The notes under the pieces are model-generated. The model saw only the letters and a list, made by a program, of their open reading frames with translations. It did no database searches and was not told the DNA's origin. Both the position numbers and the translations under genes were made by a program. From Desulfoscipio sp. XC116 (GTDB taxonomy: Bacteria; Bacillota; Desulfotomaculia; Desulfotomaculales; Desulfallaceae): a stretch of 64,000 bases of DNA. The stretch's first letter is position 1; the number at the start of each line of letters is the position of its first letter. Location of the stretch: assembly GCF_039851975.1 (NCBI RefSeq), contig NZ_CP156660.1, forward strand, positions 1,116,001-1,180,000. Reading direction: 5' to 3'. Positions 52,519-62,208 of this stretch are shown here, one piece after another.

Positions 52519-52755
52519 GGCGACGAGGGAAAAAGTAGCCATGGCGACGTCGTTCAGAGAGCCGGTGGTTGGTGCAAACCGGTGACAGCTATGGTGAAAG
52601 GGGTTTCCGAGCCGCAGGAGGAAAATCGGTGCGCCAAGCTCCGGTGAGTAAAGCCTGCCCACAAAGAGCGGGCCGTCGGCATTCGACGGCCAATCAGGGT
52701 GGAACCGCGGGAAATGCCTCCCGTCCCTGCTTTATGCCGGGTCGGGGGGCTTTAA
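52519..52755 (+). promoter_or_regulatory. T-box leader with terminator, upstream of glyQS
   Basis: The T-box sequence AGGGTGGAACCGCGG lies at 52696-52710; stem I shows AGTA and the distal GGTTGGTGCAAACC loop. The terminator is CCTCCCGTCCC (52717-52727) against GGGTCGGGGGG with a T-rich tract after it. Uncharged glycine tRNA should pair with the T-box bulge (TGGA) and prevent termination. The specifier codon could not be placed with confidence by eye; glycine is inferred from the genes. Confidence 0.93.
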
Positions 52756-52803
52756 TATTTTTTTATATATATGCTGATTTATTAATGGGAGGTTGGTTGT
52801 ATT

Positions 52804-53682
52804 TTGAATTTTCAGGAGTTGATTTTGGCCCTCAATACATTCTGGGCCAAGCAAAAATGCATCATTCAGCAGCCCTATGATGTGGAAAAGGGGGCCGGTA
52901 CCATGAACCCGGCCACATTTTTGCGGGCTTTGGGTCCCGAACCCTGGCGGGTGGCTTATGTAGAGCCTTCCCGGCGCCCCACGGACGGTCGGTATGGGGA
53001 AAATCCCAACCGGCTGCAGCATTATTATCAGTATCAGGTGATCTTAAAGCCATCGCCGGATAATGTCGTAGACATTTATCTGGGCAGTTTGCAAGCCATC
53101 GGTATTGACCCGCGCAAACATGATATCCGGTTCGTGGAGGACAATTGGGAATCGCCCACGCTTGGGGCCTGGGGCCTGGGCTGGGAAGTTTGGCTGGACG
53201 GTATGGAAATTACGCAGTTTACCTATTTTCAGCAGTGCGGCGGTATTGACTGCCGGCCGGTCAGCGCGGAAATTACTTACGGTCTGGAACGCCTGGCCAT
53301 GTATATACAAGAAAAGGACAATGTGTACGATATAGAATGGGTGGATGGCGTCAGTTATGGTGACGTGCACCATCGCGGGGAAGTGGAACATTCCCGTTAT
53401 AACTTTGAGGAAGCGGACACCGACATGCTGTTCAAGTTATTCGATATGTACGAGTGCGAGGCTGAGCGAGTGGTGGCTAAAGGCCTGGTGCTGCCCGCTT
53501 ATGATTTCGTTTTGAAGTGTTCACACAGCTTTAATCTGTTGGATGCCCGGGGAGCTATCAGCGTTACCGAACGGACCGGTTTTATCCATCGGGTGCGCAA
53601 TCTGGCCCGGGCCTGCGCGCAAAAATATGTGGAACAGCGGGAGGAAATGGGATATCCCCTGCTGCGGAAGGAGGGTGCCTGA
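52804..53682 (+). CDS. glyQ: Glycyl-tRNA synthetase alpha subunit
   Basis: This 292-residue class II catalytic subunit has [39 protein letters not shown] at the N-terminus (split), [24 protein letters not shown] as motif 2 and [12 protein letters not shown] as motif 3. The start is TTG 52804 after GGGAGG. glyS begins 1 nt after its stop. Expression is set by the glycine T-box. Confidence 0.97.
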   Translation: MNFQELILALNTFWAKQKCIIQQPYDVEKGAGTMNPATFLRALGPEPWRVAYVEPSRRPTDGRYGENPNRLQHYYQYQVILKPSPDNVVDIYLGSLQAIGIDPRKHDIRFVEDNWESPTLGAWGLGWEVWLDGMEITQFTYFQQCGGIDCRPVSAEITYGLERLAMYIQEKDNVYDIEWVDGVSYGDVHHRGEVEHSRYNFEEADTDMLFKLFDMYECEAERVVAKGLVLPAYDFVLKCSHSFNLLDARGAISVTERTGFIHRVRNLARACAQKYVEQREEMGYPLLRKEGA

Positions 53683-53683
53683 T

Positions 53684-55777
53684 ATGGCCAGGGATTTTGT
53701 ATTGGAAATTGGTGTGGAGGAACTGCCGGCCCGTTTTTTGGCTCCGGCGCTTGCCGAGCTGGAAAGGCTTGCCGGGCAAGCTTTACAGGACAATAGGCTG
53801 GCCTATCGGGAAATTATCACCTGCGGTACTCCCCGTCGGATTACAGTTTTTGTTCGAGATGTGTCGGAAAACCAGCAATCTCTGCTTCAGGAGGTTAAAG
53901 GCCCGGCAGTGAAGGTGGCTTTCAATGCCGAAGGTGAACCCACCCGGGCCGCTCTGGGCTTTGCTAAAAGTAACGGTGTGCAGGTAGAGGAACTGGTGCG
54001 TAAATCAGTGGGGCCGGTGGAATATGTTTTTGCCGTCAAGCAAGAGGCGGGCCGGTCCGCTGTTAACGTGCTGACGGAATTGGTTCCGACGCTCATTGGC
54101 GGTCTGCATTTCCCCAAACCTATGCGCTGGGGTGACCTGGATATGCGTTTTGCCCGTCCCATTCGCTGGCTGCTTTGCCTATTTGGCGGTGAGGTGCTGC
54201 CCTTTAGTTTGTCCGGTTTACAGTCCGACCGCTATACATACGGCCATAGATTTTTGAGCAGCGGTCGATTGGCTGTTGCCGAGGCCGGCGCTTACTTTGA
54301 GTTGATGCGCGGGACACACGTAATTGTAGATATAGACGAGCGCCGGGAACTTATCCGCCGGCAGGTAAACGAGGCCGCGGCCCGTGAGGGCGGGCAGGCG
54401 GAAATTGATGCCGACCTTTTGGATGAGGTTGCCAACATAGTAGAGTATCCCACTGCCCTATGCGGCAGTTTTGATGAAGATTATTTGCAGATGCCGGAGG
54501 AAGTATTAATTACCCCCATGCGGGAGCACCAGCGTTATTTCCCGGTACGGGGCGCGGACGGGAGTCTGCTGTCCCGGTTTGTTGCCGTGGGCAACAGCGG
54601 CAGCGATCAAGAAAGTATTGATATCATTCGGGCCGGTAATGAAAAGGTGCTGCGGGCCCGCCTTGCCGATGCCGTCTTTTTCTGGCACGAGGATCTCAAA
54701 ACAAACCTGGCGGATCGGGTGGAAGGGCTGCAAAAAGTAGTGTTTCAGGAAAGCCTGGGCACAATATATGAAAAGGTGCAGCGGATTACCACTCTGGCTG
54801 ATTTACTTGCCGTCCGGTTGGGCGCCGGCCTTCAGGAGCGGGGAGACACCACCCGGGCCGCTTATCTGGCCAAGGCGGATCTTTTAACCAACATGGTTTA
54901 CGAATTTCCCGAACTGCAGGGGATTATGGGCCGGGAATACGCTTTGCGCCAGGATGAGCCGCATACCGTGGCCCGGGCGATATATGAACATTATCTGCCT
55001 CGTTTTGCGGGCGATGATCTGCCCGAAACGCTGCCGGGCCGGGCTTTAAGTATTGCTGATAAAGCCGATACTTTAGTGGGCTGCTTCGGTGTGGGCATTA
55101 TGCCAACCGGGTCACAGGACCCTTATGCTTTGCGGCGCCAAGCCCTGGGGATTTGCCATATCATTTTGGACGGTGAGCTGGTGCTGTCATTGAAAGAGAT
55201 TATAGAACAGGCTTACCGGGGCTACGCAGGACGGGTGCAGATGAAACTAACGCTGGAACAGGTCATCGCTGAACTGGAGGAATTCTTCCGGCAGCGTCTG
55301 CGCGGTTTGTTTATTGACCGGGGACTGCCTTACGACACCGTGGACGCAGTGCTGGCGGCCGGCATTAATGATCCGGCGGGGACCTGGCTGCGGGGGCGGG
55401 CTTTGGAAAAATTCCGCACCGACCCGGCCTTTGAAGCATTGCTTACCGCTTTTACCAGGGCACACAACCTGGCTAAAAAGGCGGCTCATGACCGGGTGGA
55501 CCCGGCGTTGTTCGACTCGGCGGCTGAGCGGGAGCTATATCAGGCTTTTCAATCGGTATCCGCATCCGCCGGCGTCAAGATAAGGGAACGGGCTTATGGC
55601 GCGGCGCTGTCTATAATTGCGCAGCTGCAAAAGCCGGTAGACCGCTTTTTCAATGATGTAATGGTGATGGTAAATGATGAGCGGGTCAGGGACAATCGCC
55701 TGGCCCTTTTACAAAAAATTTCCGCCTTTATTGGCGGTATGGCAGACTTAAGTAAAATGGTAACATCAAATAAGTAA
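53684..55777 (+). CDS. glyS: Glycyl-tRNA synthetase beta subunit
   Basis: This 697-residue tRNA-binding subunit begins FVLEIGVEELPARFLAPAL and has KPMRWGDLDMRFARPIRWLL, TPMREHQRYFPVRG, an HD-like region KADLLTNMVYEFPELQGIMGREYA and a C-terminal anticodon-binding-type domain (FDSAAERELYQAFQ). ATG 53684 follows GGAGGG; the frame extends upstream inside glyQ without family similarity. Confidence 0.97.
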   Translation: MARDFVLEIGVEELPARFLAPALAELERLAGQALQDNRLAYREIITCGTPRRITVFVRDVSENQQSLLQEVKGPAVKVAFNAEGEPTRAALGFAKSNGVQVEELVRKSVGPVEYVFAVKQEAGRSAVNVLTELVPTLIGGLHFPKPMRWGDLDMRFARPIRWLLCLFGGEVLPFSLSGLQSDRYTYGHRFLSSGRLAVAEAGAYFELMRGTHVIVDIDERRELIRRQVNEAAAREGGQAEIDADLLDEVANIVEYPTALCGSFDEDYLQMPEEVLITPMREHQRYFPVRGADGSLLSRFVAVGNSGSDQESIDIIRAGNEKVLRARLADAVFFWHEDLKTNLADRVEGLQKVVFQESLGTIYEKVQRITTLADLLAVRLGAGLQERGDTTRAAYLAKADLLTNMVYEFPELQGIMGREYALRQDEPHTVARAIYEHYLPRFAGDDLPETLPGRALSIADKADTLVGCFGVGIMPTGSQDPYALRRQALGICHIILDGELVLSLKEIIEQAYRGYAGRVQMKLTLEQVIAELEEFFRQRLRGLFIDRGLPYDTVDAVLAAGINDPAGTWLRGRALEKFRTDPAFEALLTAFTRAHNLAKKAAHDRVDPALFDSAAERELYQAFQSVSASAGVKIRERAYGAALSIIAQLQKPVDRFFNDVMVMVNDERVRDNRLALLQKISAFIGGMADLSKMVTSNK

Positions 55778-55917
55778 TATGCTTATAATATGCTGTAAAT
55801 TTAATTAAAAAAATTTTTTAAATAGTAAGAGGAAATTTAAACTGTGCATATAATATATATTATTTATAAGAGTAAAGGTTAATAGTATGGCATATTTGCT
55901 CTGCAAGGGGCGATGAT

Positions 55918-56559
55918 ATGGAACTTACCAAAAGGCAGGAAACTATCCTGGAAATTGTTAAAAGGGAAGGCCCCATTACCGGTGAACAAATCGCTGAACG
56001 GCTGAGTCTGACCAGGGCCACGTTGCGCCCGGATATGGCTATTTTAACTATGTCCGGTATGTTGGAGGCCCGTCCCCGGGTGGGTTATTTCTACAGTGGC
56101 AAGAAACCCGAGCGGGCGCTGGCTGAGAAACTGCATAAGATACCGATCAATGAAATTAAATCGGTGCCCGTGGTGGTTCCTGAACAGTGCACTGTATACG
56201 ATGCCGTGGTTACCATGTTCATAGAAGATGTGGGCACAATGTTTGTTGTTCGGGAGGGAGGCTTGCTGGAAGGGGTGCTTTCCCGCAAGGATCTGCTAAA
56301 AACTACCCTGGGCGGGCAGGATATACACAAACTGCCCGTGGGTGTGATTATGACCAGAATGCCCAATGTTGTTTATGTGGAATCCGATGAATCAGTTTGG
56401 GAAGCTGCCCGCAGGTTGATTATGCATGAGGTGGATGCTCTGCCGGTGGTGCGCCGGGTTAAAAGAGATGACGGTCGAACGGATCTGGAAGTTGTCGGGC
56501 GGTTTAGCAAAACCAATATCACCAGGCTGTTTGTTGAATTGGGCGAAGGTGATTATTAA
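55918..56559 (+). CDS. ccpN: CcpN-type transcriptional regulator (HTH plus two CBS domains)
   Basis: This 213-residue protein has an N-terminal helix-turn-helix (KREGPITGEQIAERLSLTRATLRPDMAIL, about 16-45) and two CBS modules (about 82-140 and 147-210) that bind adenine nucleotides. In Bacillus, CcpN represses gluconeogenic genes and stands before the PPDK regulator gene, as here. Control of ppdK or related genes is a reasonable inference. A short SD (AAGGGG) precedes the ATG. Confidence 0.92.
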   Translation: MELTKRQETILEIVKREGPITGEQIAERLSLTRATLRPDMAILTMSGMLEARPRVGYFYSGKKPERALAEKLHKIPINEIKSVPVVVPEQCTVYDAVVTMFIEDVGTMFVVREGGLLEGVLSRKDLLKTTLGGQDIHKLPVGVIMTRMPNVVYVESDESVWEAARRLIMHEVDALPVVRRVKRDDGRTDLEVVGRFSKTNITRLFVELGEGDY

Positions 56560-57409
56560 GGAGGCGGTATCCATATCCGCGATAAATAATAAATTAAGAC
56601 CGGTTATCTATATTATTTCGGATTCCATTGGCGAGACAGCCGAGCTGGTGGCCAGGGCAGCAGCCAGTCAGTTTAACGGCGGCGAGATAGAGATCCGCCG
56701 GGTTCCCTATGTTAATGATCCGTCGGAAATCCCGGAAATTGTGGAAGAGGCCGGTCATTTTAATAGCTTGATTGCGTATACACTGGTGCTGCCCGAGCTT
56801 AGGGAGACTTTGATTGACGAGGCCAAAAAACACCGGATTTTAACGGTAGATATCATGAGTCCCATGCTGGATGCCTTAACCTGTCTGGAAGACTGCCAGC
56901 CCAAGCTTGAGCCGGGGCTGGTGCGCAAAATGGACCGGGAGTACTTTCGCAAGGTAGAGGCTATCGAGTTTGCCGTAAAATACGACGATGGCAAAGACCC
57001 CCGCGGTATTTTGCGGGCTGACCTGGTAGTTATCGGTGTGAGCCGCACTTCCAAGACACCTTTATGCATGTACCTGGCCCACAAGCGGATAAAGGCGGCC
57101 AATGTGCCGCTGGTGCCGGAAGTGGCTCCGCCCGAGGAGCTTTTCAATCTGGCCCAGCATAAGGTGGTCGGCCTCACTATTCGCCCCAGCCAGCTTAATG
57201 AAATCAGGCGGGAGCGTCTCAAAGCGCTGGGCCTTACTTCCAATGCCGATTATGCCAGTATGGAGCGCATTTTGAAAGAATTGGAATACTCGGAAAATAC
57301 AATGAAAAAAGTTGGTTGCCCGATAATTGACGTAACCAATAAAGCCATTGAAGAAACCGCCAGTCGTGTGCTGGAAATATACTACAGGGGGGAAAGGCAT
57401 GGCAAGTAG
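56549..57409 (+). CDS. Pyruvate, phosphate dikinase regulatory protein (DUF299 kinase/phosphorylase)
   Basis: This ~280-residue bifunctional kinase/pyrophosphorylase switches PPDK by phosphorylating or dephosphorylating its catalytic-site threonine. Landmarks: VIYIISDSIGETAELVARAA at the N-terminus, the P-loop-like GVSRTSKTPLCMYLA near residue 155 and KVVGLTIRPSQLNEIRRER. The GTG at 56549 is the only standard start near the domain, but it lies upstream of the strong AAGGAGG (56558-56564), which is spaced 8 nt before ATA at 56573. That AUA may be the true start. Its end overlaps ppdK by 11 nt. Confidence 0.9.
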   Translation: MIIKEAVSISAINNKLRPVIYIISDSIGETAELVARAAASQFNGGEIEIRRVPYVNDPSEIPEIVEEAGHFNSLIAYTLVLPELRETLIDEAKKHRILTVDIMSPMLDALTCLEDCQPKLEPGLVRKMDREYFRKVEAIEFAVKYDDGKDPRGILRADLVVIGVSRTSKTPLCMYLAHKRIKAANVPLVPEVAPPEELFNLAQHKVVGLTIRPSQLNEIRRERLKALGLTSNADYASMERILKELEYSENTMKKVGCPIIDVTNKAIEETASRVLEIYYRGERHGK

Positions 57410-60044
57410 TAAATGGGTTTACTCTTTTGAAGAAGGTCGGGCGGATATGAAAAATTTGCTCGGTGGCAAGGGTGCCAATTTGGCAGAAATGACCAATATA
57501 GGATTACCGGTTCCTCCCGGTATTGTCATTACCACTGATGCCTGCAACCAATTTTACGTGGAAAACAGGCAGTTTCCACCCGGCATGGAAGATCAGGTGC
57601 GCGATAAAATTAAAACCCTGGAGGAAAAAATCGGCAAGCGTTTTGGCGATCCGGACAATCCTCTGCTGGTAAGTGTGCGTTCCGGGGCACCCATTTCCAT
57701 GCCCGGTATGATGGATACTGTATTGAATCTGGGTTTAAACGATGAAACTGTCAAGGGACTGGCCCGGGCTGCCGGGGATGAACGGTTTGCCATGGACTGC
57801 TACCGTCGCTTTTTAAATATGTTTGGCGACGTGGTATTGGGTATTGAACATGTTAAATTCGAGCGCATCCTGGAAACCCAAAAGGACTTGGCTAATGTTC
57901 AATATGATAATCAATTGACTGCCGAACAATGGAAAGTCGTGGTTGAAGAATATAAAAAGCTTATTGAACGGGAAACCGGCAGCCCGTTTTCCCAGGAACC
58001 AATGGAGCAATTGTTTAAATCTATTTACGCCGTGTTTAACTCCTGGAATAATGACCGGGCCATTGTATACCGTAAAGTGAATAAAATACCGGATAGTCTG
58101 GGTACCGCCGTAAACGTGCAAGTTATGGTGTTTGGCAACCTGGGTGATGATTGCGGTACCGGTGTGGCCTTCACCCGTAACCCGTCGACCGGCGTTAACG
58201 AGCTGTACGGTGAATACCTGATTAATGCCCAGGGCGAGGATGTGGTGGCCGGTATCCGGACTCCGCAGCCCATTGCTACTTTAAAAGATGAAATGCCGGG
58301 TGTATACAAGCAATTTGCCGATACCTGTGTTCTGTTGGAAAAGCACTATCGCAACATGCAGGATATTGAGTTTACCATTGAACGGGGCAAATTGTGCATG
58401 CTGCAGACCCGTAACGGCAAGCGTACCGCTCAGGCCGCTATTAAAATAGCGGTCGATATGGTTAACGAAGGTCTGATTACCAAGGAAGAGGCTGTATTGA
58501 GGGTGGAGCCGGCCCATCTGGACCATCTGCTGCACCGTCGTATTGACCCCGATGCCAGGCTGGAAGTGATTGCCAGGGGGTTGCCTGCATCGCCCGGGGC
58601 CGCCAGTGGCCAGGTGGTGTTTGACGCCGACGAAGCCGAAAAAATGGGGCAGGACGGACAAAAGGTAATTTTAGTGCGCACGGAAACTACACCGGATGAT
58701 ATCCACGGTATTGTACAGGCCCAAGGTATCCTTACTTCCCGGGGCGGCATGACCAGCCACGCCGCGGTGGTGGCCCGGGGTATGGGCAAGCCCTGTGTGT
58801 GCGGCTGTGAAGCTATTCGTATCGACTATATTAATCAAGAGTTTTTCGTTAACGGAATGACCGTTAAAAAAGGCGATATTGTCTCTATAGACGGGGCTAC
58901 CGGCCAGGTTATGCTGGGTGAGGTGCCCATGATTGATCCCGAGCTCAGCGGCGAATTCCAGCAGCTGCTCGCTTGGGCCGATGAAATTCGCACTTTGGGT
59001 GTGCGCGCTAATGCCGACACGCCGCATGATGCCGCCAAAGCCAGAGAATTTGGTGCCGAGGGTATCGGACTTACCCGCACCGAGCATATGTTTATGGCCC
59101 AGGACCGCTTGCCGATAGTACAGCAAATGATCCTGGCTGATACTGACGAGGAAAGGGATAAAGCTCTGGCCAAGCTGCTGCCCATGCAGGAAGAAGACTT
59201 TTACGGTATTTTGAAGGCCATGGAAAGTCTGCCGGTGACTATCAGGCTGCTGGACCCGCCTTTGCATGAGTTCCTGCCCAACGCCGAGGAGTTGATGGTG
59301 GAAATCACCACTTTGCGGCTGACCGGTGGGGATGTTGGAGAAATCAAGCAAAGGGAGGAACTGCTTAAAAAAGTGCGGGCGCTGGCCGAACTCAACCCCA
59401 TGCTGGGACACAGGGGCTGCCGCTTGGGTATCACTTTCCCGGCTGTTTACGCCATGCAGGCCCGGGCCGTCTTTCAGGCCGTGGCGCGGCTGGTGCGGGA
59501 AGGCTGCCGGGTAATCCCCGAAGTGGAGATACCGCTGATTATTGATATCAACGAGCTGTCCTTCCTGCGTACAATAGTGGAGCAAATGGCTGCCGATGTA
59601 ATGAAGGAAACGGGTGTGCAGTTTGAATACACCGTGGGCACCATGATTGAAGTGCCCCGGGCCGCGCTGTTGGCCGATGAAGTAGCCGGGGCGGCTGATT
59701 TCTTCTCCTTTGGCACCAACGACTTGACCCAGACTACTTTGGGCTTCTCCCGGGATGATGCCGAGGGTAAGTTCCTGCAGGACTATGTGTCTAAAAAAAT
59801 ATTGAAGGAAAATCCCTTTGTAGTGCTGGACCGCAACGGCGTGGGTAAATTAATGCAGACCGCGGTGCAGTTGGGTCGCAGTGTAAAACCTGATTTGTTG
59901 ATAGGTATCTGCGGGGAGCATGGCGGAGAACCTTCATCCGTTGAGTTCTGTCACCTGATCGGTTTGGATTACGTGAGCTGTTCGCCGTTCAGGGTGCCTA
60001 TCGCCCGTCTGGCGGCGGCGCAGGCGGCTGTTAAGGCGAAATAA
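57399..60044 (+). CDS. ppdK: Pyruvate, phosphate dikinase
   Basis: This 881-residue enzyme interconverts pyruvate, ATP and phosphate with PEP, AMP and pyrophosphate. The N-terminal ATP-grasp domain has KWVYSFEEG and LLGGKGANLAEMTN. The swivelling domain carries the phospho-histidine motif RGGMTSHAAVVARGMGKPCV, and the TIM barrel ends with GICGEHGGEP and CSPFRVPIARLAAAQAAVKAK. The regulated threonine is in GGMTSHA. ATG 57399 follows GGGGGG. The last ~35 bp recur in degenerate form in the downstream accessory segment. Confidence 0.97.
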   Translation: MASSKWVYSFEEGRADMKNLLGGKGANLAEMTNIGLPVPPGIVITTDACNQFYVENRQFPPGMEDQVRDKIKTLEEKIGKRFGDPDNPLLVSVRSGAPISMPGMMDTVLNLGLNDETVKGLARAAGDERFAMDCYRRFLNMFGDVVLGIEHVKFERILETQKDLANVQYDNQLTAEQWKVVVEEYKKLIERETGSPFSQEPMEQLFKSIYAVFNSWNNDRAIVYRKVNKIPDSLGTAVNVQVMVFGNLGDDCGTGVAFTRNPSTGVNELYGEYLINAQGEDVVAGIRTPQPIATLKDEMPGVYKQFADTCVLLEKHYRNMQDIEFTIERGKLCMLQTRNGKRTAQAAIKIAVDMVNEGLITKEEAVLRVEPAHLDHLLHRRIDPDARLEVIARGLPASPGAASGQVVFDADEAEKMGQDGQKVILVRTETTPDDIHGIVQAQGILTSRGGMTSHAAVVARGMGKPCVCGCEAIRIDYINQEFFVNGMTVKKGDIVSIDGATGQVMLGEVPMIDPELSGEFQQLLAWADEIRTLGVRANADTPHDAAKAREFGAEGIGLTRTEHMFMAQDRLPIVQQMILADTDEERDKALAKLLPMQEEDFYGILKAMESLPVTIRLLDPPLHEFLPNAEELMVEITTLRLTGGDVGEIKQREELLKKVRALAELNPMLGHRGCRLGITFPAVYAMQARAVFQAVARLVREGCRVIPEVEIPLIIDINELSFLRTIVEQMAADVMKETGVQFEYTVGTMIEVPRAALLADEVAGAADFFSFGTNDLTQTTLGFSRDDAEGKFLQDYVSKKILKENPFVVLDRNGVGKLMQTAVQLGRSVKPDLLIGICGEHGGEPSSVEFCHLIGLDYVSCSPFRVPIARLAAAQAAVKAK

Positions 60045-60428
60045 GCATTGAGACGAGTGCAGGATGCATGGCGCGTAAGACTTGCGACGTAATTGATTGA
60101 GAGAATTTTAATATCACATAAACAGGGTGCTGGCAACTCGGATTTTGGGTGTCAGCACCTTGCTTTTATATGAAGAACGTCTGTTTTCGGTGGCCAGAAT
60201 ATAAAAAAACATGCATTATGGCACACTTTTTGATGCGGAGAAGTGAGAATTGGCTTATATTCTAGTGCTTTCAGAGTTTAAGTTTTAAAGCCGAAAATGA
60301 GATTGCTCTGCTTGCAGCCATTATACTGTAATTTATTTGATTCTATATTGTTAATGGATAATGTAAATGCATTGAATATGTATATAAAACGTGATACAAT
60401 GCATATGATAATTGAGGAGGTGAGTATT
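60045..60428. other. Spacer after ppdK with terminator
   Basis: The only clear element is the terminator at 60126-60160 (own entry). The remainder to the antitoxin gene is AT-rich with possible promoter-like sequences; the upstream extension of the antitoxin frame to 60297 has no support. Confidence 0.5.
60126..60168 (+). terminator. Intrinsic terminator after ppdK
   Basis: GGTGCTG and CAGCACC form a 7-bp stem with a ~20-nt loop, followed by TTGCTTTTATA. Confidence 0.7.
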
Positions 60429-60719
60429 GTGGCTAAATCAGAAACATTGCATATTCGAGTTGAATCTGCCGTTAAGGCTGGTGTTGAGGCTACGCTTAAA
60501 ACATTAGGCCTTTCAACTACCGAAGCTATAAATATATTTCTTCATCAGGTTATTCTCGCCGGAGGGTTGCCCTTTGAGGTCAAAAACCCTCAGTACAACG
60601 CCGAAACGCTTGCGGCTATTCAGGAAGCCCGTGATATCATAGCTGGAAAAGTACCTGCAAAAAGCTATAATAGTGTAGCAGAGCTGATGGAGGACTTGAA
60701 CAGCGATGATGAAGATTAA
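60429..60719 (+). CDS. RelB/DinJ-family antitoxin
   Basis: This 96-residue protein starts at GTG 60429, 8 nt after AGGAGG. The ribbon-helix-helix N-terminus reads ETLHIRVESAVKAGVEATLKTLGLSTTEAINIFLHQVILAGGLPFE, split over about 5-50, the DinJ pattern. The C-terminus is acidic (MEDLNSDDED) and should wrap the toxin. It overlaps the YafQ-like toxin by 14 nt, a typical antitoxin-toxin operon. Confidence 0.92.
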   Translation: MAKSETLHIRVESAVKAGVEATLKTLGLSTTEAINIFLHQVILAGGLPFEVKNPQYNAETLAAIQEARDIIAGKVPAKSYNSVAELMEDLNSDDED

Positions 60720-60984
60720 CAGAACCTCTCGTTTCAAAAAGGAATATCGGCAAATGCTGAAGAGAGGCTGCGATTCCAAACTGTTTGAGTATGTAGTCGG
60801 CGAAATAGCAAATGGTCGTCCATTGGCAGAAAAATATAGTGACCACGCTTTGAAAGGCAGCTTTGAAGGGTTTCGAGAGTGCCATATACAACCGGACTGG
60901 TTGCTGATTTATATTGCCGAAAATGACGTTTTGACTCTGACTCTTACGCGGACAGGCACTCATGCGGATTTGTTTAAGAAATAA
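60706..60984 (+). CDS. YafQ-family mRNA interferase toxin
   Basis: This 92-residue RelE-fold toxin has the YafQ pattern: RFKKEYRQMLKRGCD, then the HALKGSFEGFRECHIQPDWLLIY block holding the catalytic His/Asp residues, and a C-terminal LTRTGTHADLF with the last active-site histidine. All expected residues are present, so it is probably functional. It is the first module of the accessory segment downstream of ppdK. Confidence 0.92.
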   Translation: MMKINRTSRFKKEYRQMLKRGCDSKLFEYVVGEIANGRPLAEKYSDHALKGSFEGFRECHIQPDWLLIYIAENDVLTLTLTRTGTHADLFKK

Positions 60985-61057
60985 GATTAAATCTGCATGA
61001 GTGTTCTATGAATTGTAATTGTCGGCCAAGGAGGCTTGTATTTTGTGAGGTGTCATT

Positions 61058-61495
61058 ATGAGAATAAGACAAATAAATGAAAAGGATTTATGTGGTCTGC
61101 TGGAATTGTATACTCGGTTGCATAATAATTCTTTGCCAGAAATGGGTAAAGATTTACAAGAACTTTGGTCTGAGATTGTACATGACAAAAACCATCACAT
61201 TATTGTTGCTGTGGATGATAGTAAAATAGTTTCGTCCTGTGTACTTATCATTGTACCGAATCTTACTCACGGTCAAAAACCATACGCTCTTATAGAAAAT
61301 GTTATTACAAATGAGCTTCATAGAGGCCAAGGGTTAGCCTCAGATTGTCTTGAGTATGCGGGACAAATTGCAAAACAACATGGTTGTTACAAAATTATGT
61401 TAATGACCGGGAGCAAAAAGGAAAGTACCTTGAACTTCTATAGAAGAGCAGGATATAATTCAGAGGATAAAACTGCATTTGTTCAGTGGCTGTAA
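61058..61495 (+). CDS. GNAT-family N-acetyltransferase
   Basis: This 145-residue protein has the GNAT core: MRIRQINEKDLCGLLELYTRLH at the start, ENVITNELHRGQGLASDCLEYA with the acetyl-CoA pyrophosphate loop (RGQGLA, about residues 88-93), and MLMTGSKKESTLNFYRRAGY. The substrate is unknown. Intact, it stands alone in the accessory segment and is followed by ppdK-end-like repeat A. Confidence 0.9.
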   Translation: MRIRQINEKDLCGLLELYTRLHNNSLPEMGKDLQELWSEIVHDKNHHIIVAVDDSKIVSSCVLIIVPNLTHGQKPYALIENVITNELHRGQGLASDCLEYAGQIAKQHGCYKIMLMTGSKKESTLNFYRRAGYNSEDKTAFVQWL

Positions 61496-61541
61496 TTCCG
61501 CAAAATGTGTAAAATCCTGCTTGTTAAAAGCCAATTTGATA

Positions 61542-61612
61542 AAGTGTTCTGTAATGTGAAAAAATGAGATTGTTGGTATTTGATAGCGGGGGCCCAGGCG
61601 GCGATCAAAGGC
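61542..61612 (+). repeat. ppdK-end-like junction repeat A
   Basis: It begins AAGTGTTCTGTAATGTGAAA and continues to GATAGCGGGGGCCCAGGCGG. Read in frame, its last part gives IAGAQAAIKG followed by stop, mirroring the PpdK C-terminus (LAAAQAAVKAK stop). Related copies are at 62014 and 62691. Confidence 0.7.
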
Positions 61613-61639
61613 TAAAATATAAGCCGTTGTAAATCATCA

Positions 61640-61683
61640 AGCGGGCATGCAGCCTAAGAATAACTGCATGCCCGCTATATTTT
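61640..61683 (+). terminator. Intrinsic terminator
   Basis: AGCGGGCATGCAG and CTGCATGCCCGCT form a perfect 13-bp stem with an 11-nt loop, followed by ATATTTTTATA. Confidence 0.85.
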
Positions 61684-61707
61684 TATACGTGGGAGGGAGC
61701 GTATATT

Positions 61708-61965
61708 GTGAGCAGCGAGATTATTAATCAATGGAACAACGCCGCACAACTATATTTTTCTTCACAGGAAGATTCTGAGTTTGCCCAAGTAAATAAAAAT
61801 GTGGTACGTCGTCGTTTTAGTAAACTTAAAAATGAAAAAGTATTAGATCTTGGATGCGGATATGGATATTATACTGACTATTTTAGAGTGATTGGAGGTC
61901 GTGTTGTTGGCTGTGATGGTTCAGAGAAGATGTTATCAACTCAATGGCTCTATGTTACGGATTAG
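61708..61965 (+). pseudogene. Truncated class I SAM methyltransferase
   Basis: The GTG-started frame shows the N-terminal third of a methyltransferase: INQWNNAAQLYFSSQEDSEF, then motif I VLDLGCGYGYYTDYF and GCDGSEKML, where the protein should continue for 120 or more residues. Instead it runs into a foreign tail (STQWLYVTD stop) that begins a GGTGGCTC-rich stretch resembling the end of an insertion sequence. The gene is therefore broken by an insertion/deletion event. Confidence 0.75.
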
Positions 61966-62012
61966 GTGGCTCTATTTCAGAAGATTTGGTGGCTCCGCCA
62001 CCACGTAATATT
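61940..62012. other. Possible insertion-sequence end remnant
   Basis: AATGGCTCTATGTTACGGAT, then TAGGTGGCTCTATTTCAGAA, then TGGTGGCTCCGCCACCACG: three GGCTC-type short repeats with spacing like the multiple terminal repeats of IS21-type elements. No transposase is present. The assignment is tentative. Confidence 0.35.
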
Positions 62013-62013
62013 C

Positions 62014-62100
62014 AAGTGTTCCATAATATGAAAAAATGAGATTGGTCTTTTTTGATAGCTGCCACACAGGCGGCTGTTAATGCAAAGTGAGCAATCAAAC
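62014..62100 (+). repeat. ppdK-end-like junction repeat B
   Basis: AAGTGTTCCATAATATGAAA...GATAGCTGCCACACAGGCGG, with in-frame IAATQAAVNAK then TGA, followed by GCAATCAAAC; ppdK itself ends AAAQAAVKAK, TAA, GCATTGAGAC. The similarity thus continues past the stop codon. Confidence 0.75.
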
Positions 62101-62208
62101 AAGCTAGACAAGCTAAAAAAAGAAATAGAAAAGGAGAAACGGAAAAATAATTGACAGAATATATAATATCAAATATGATATTATATGTAAAGGCAGAGGA
62201 GATATTTC

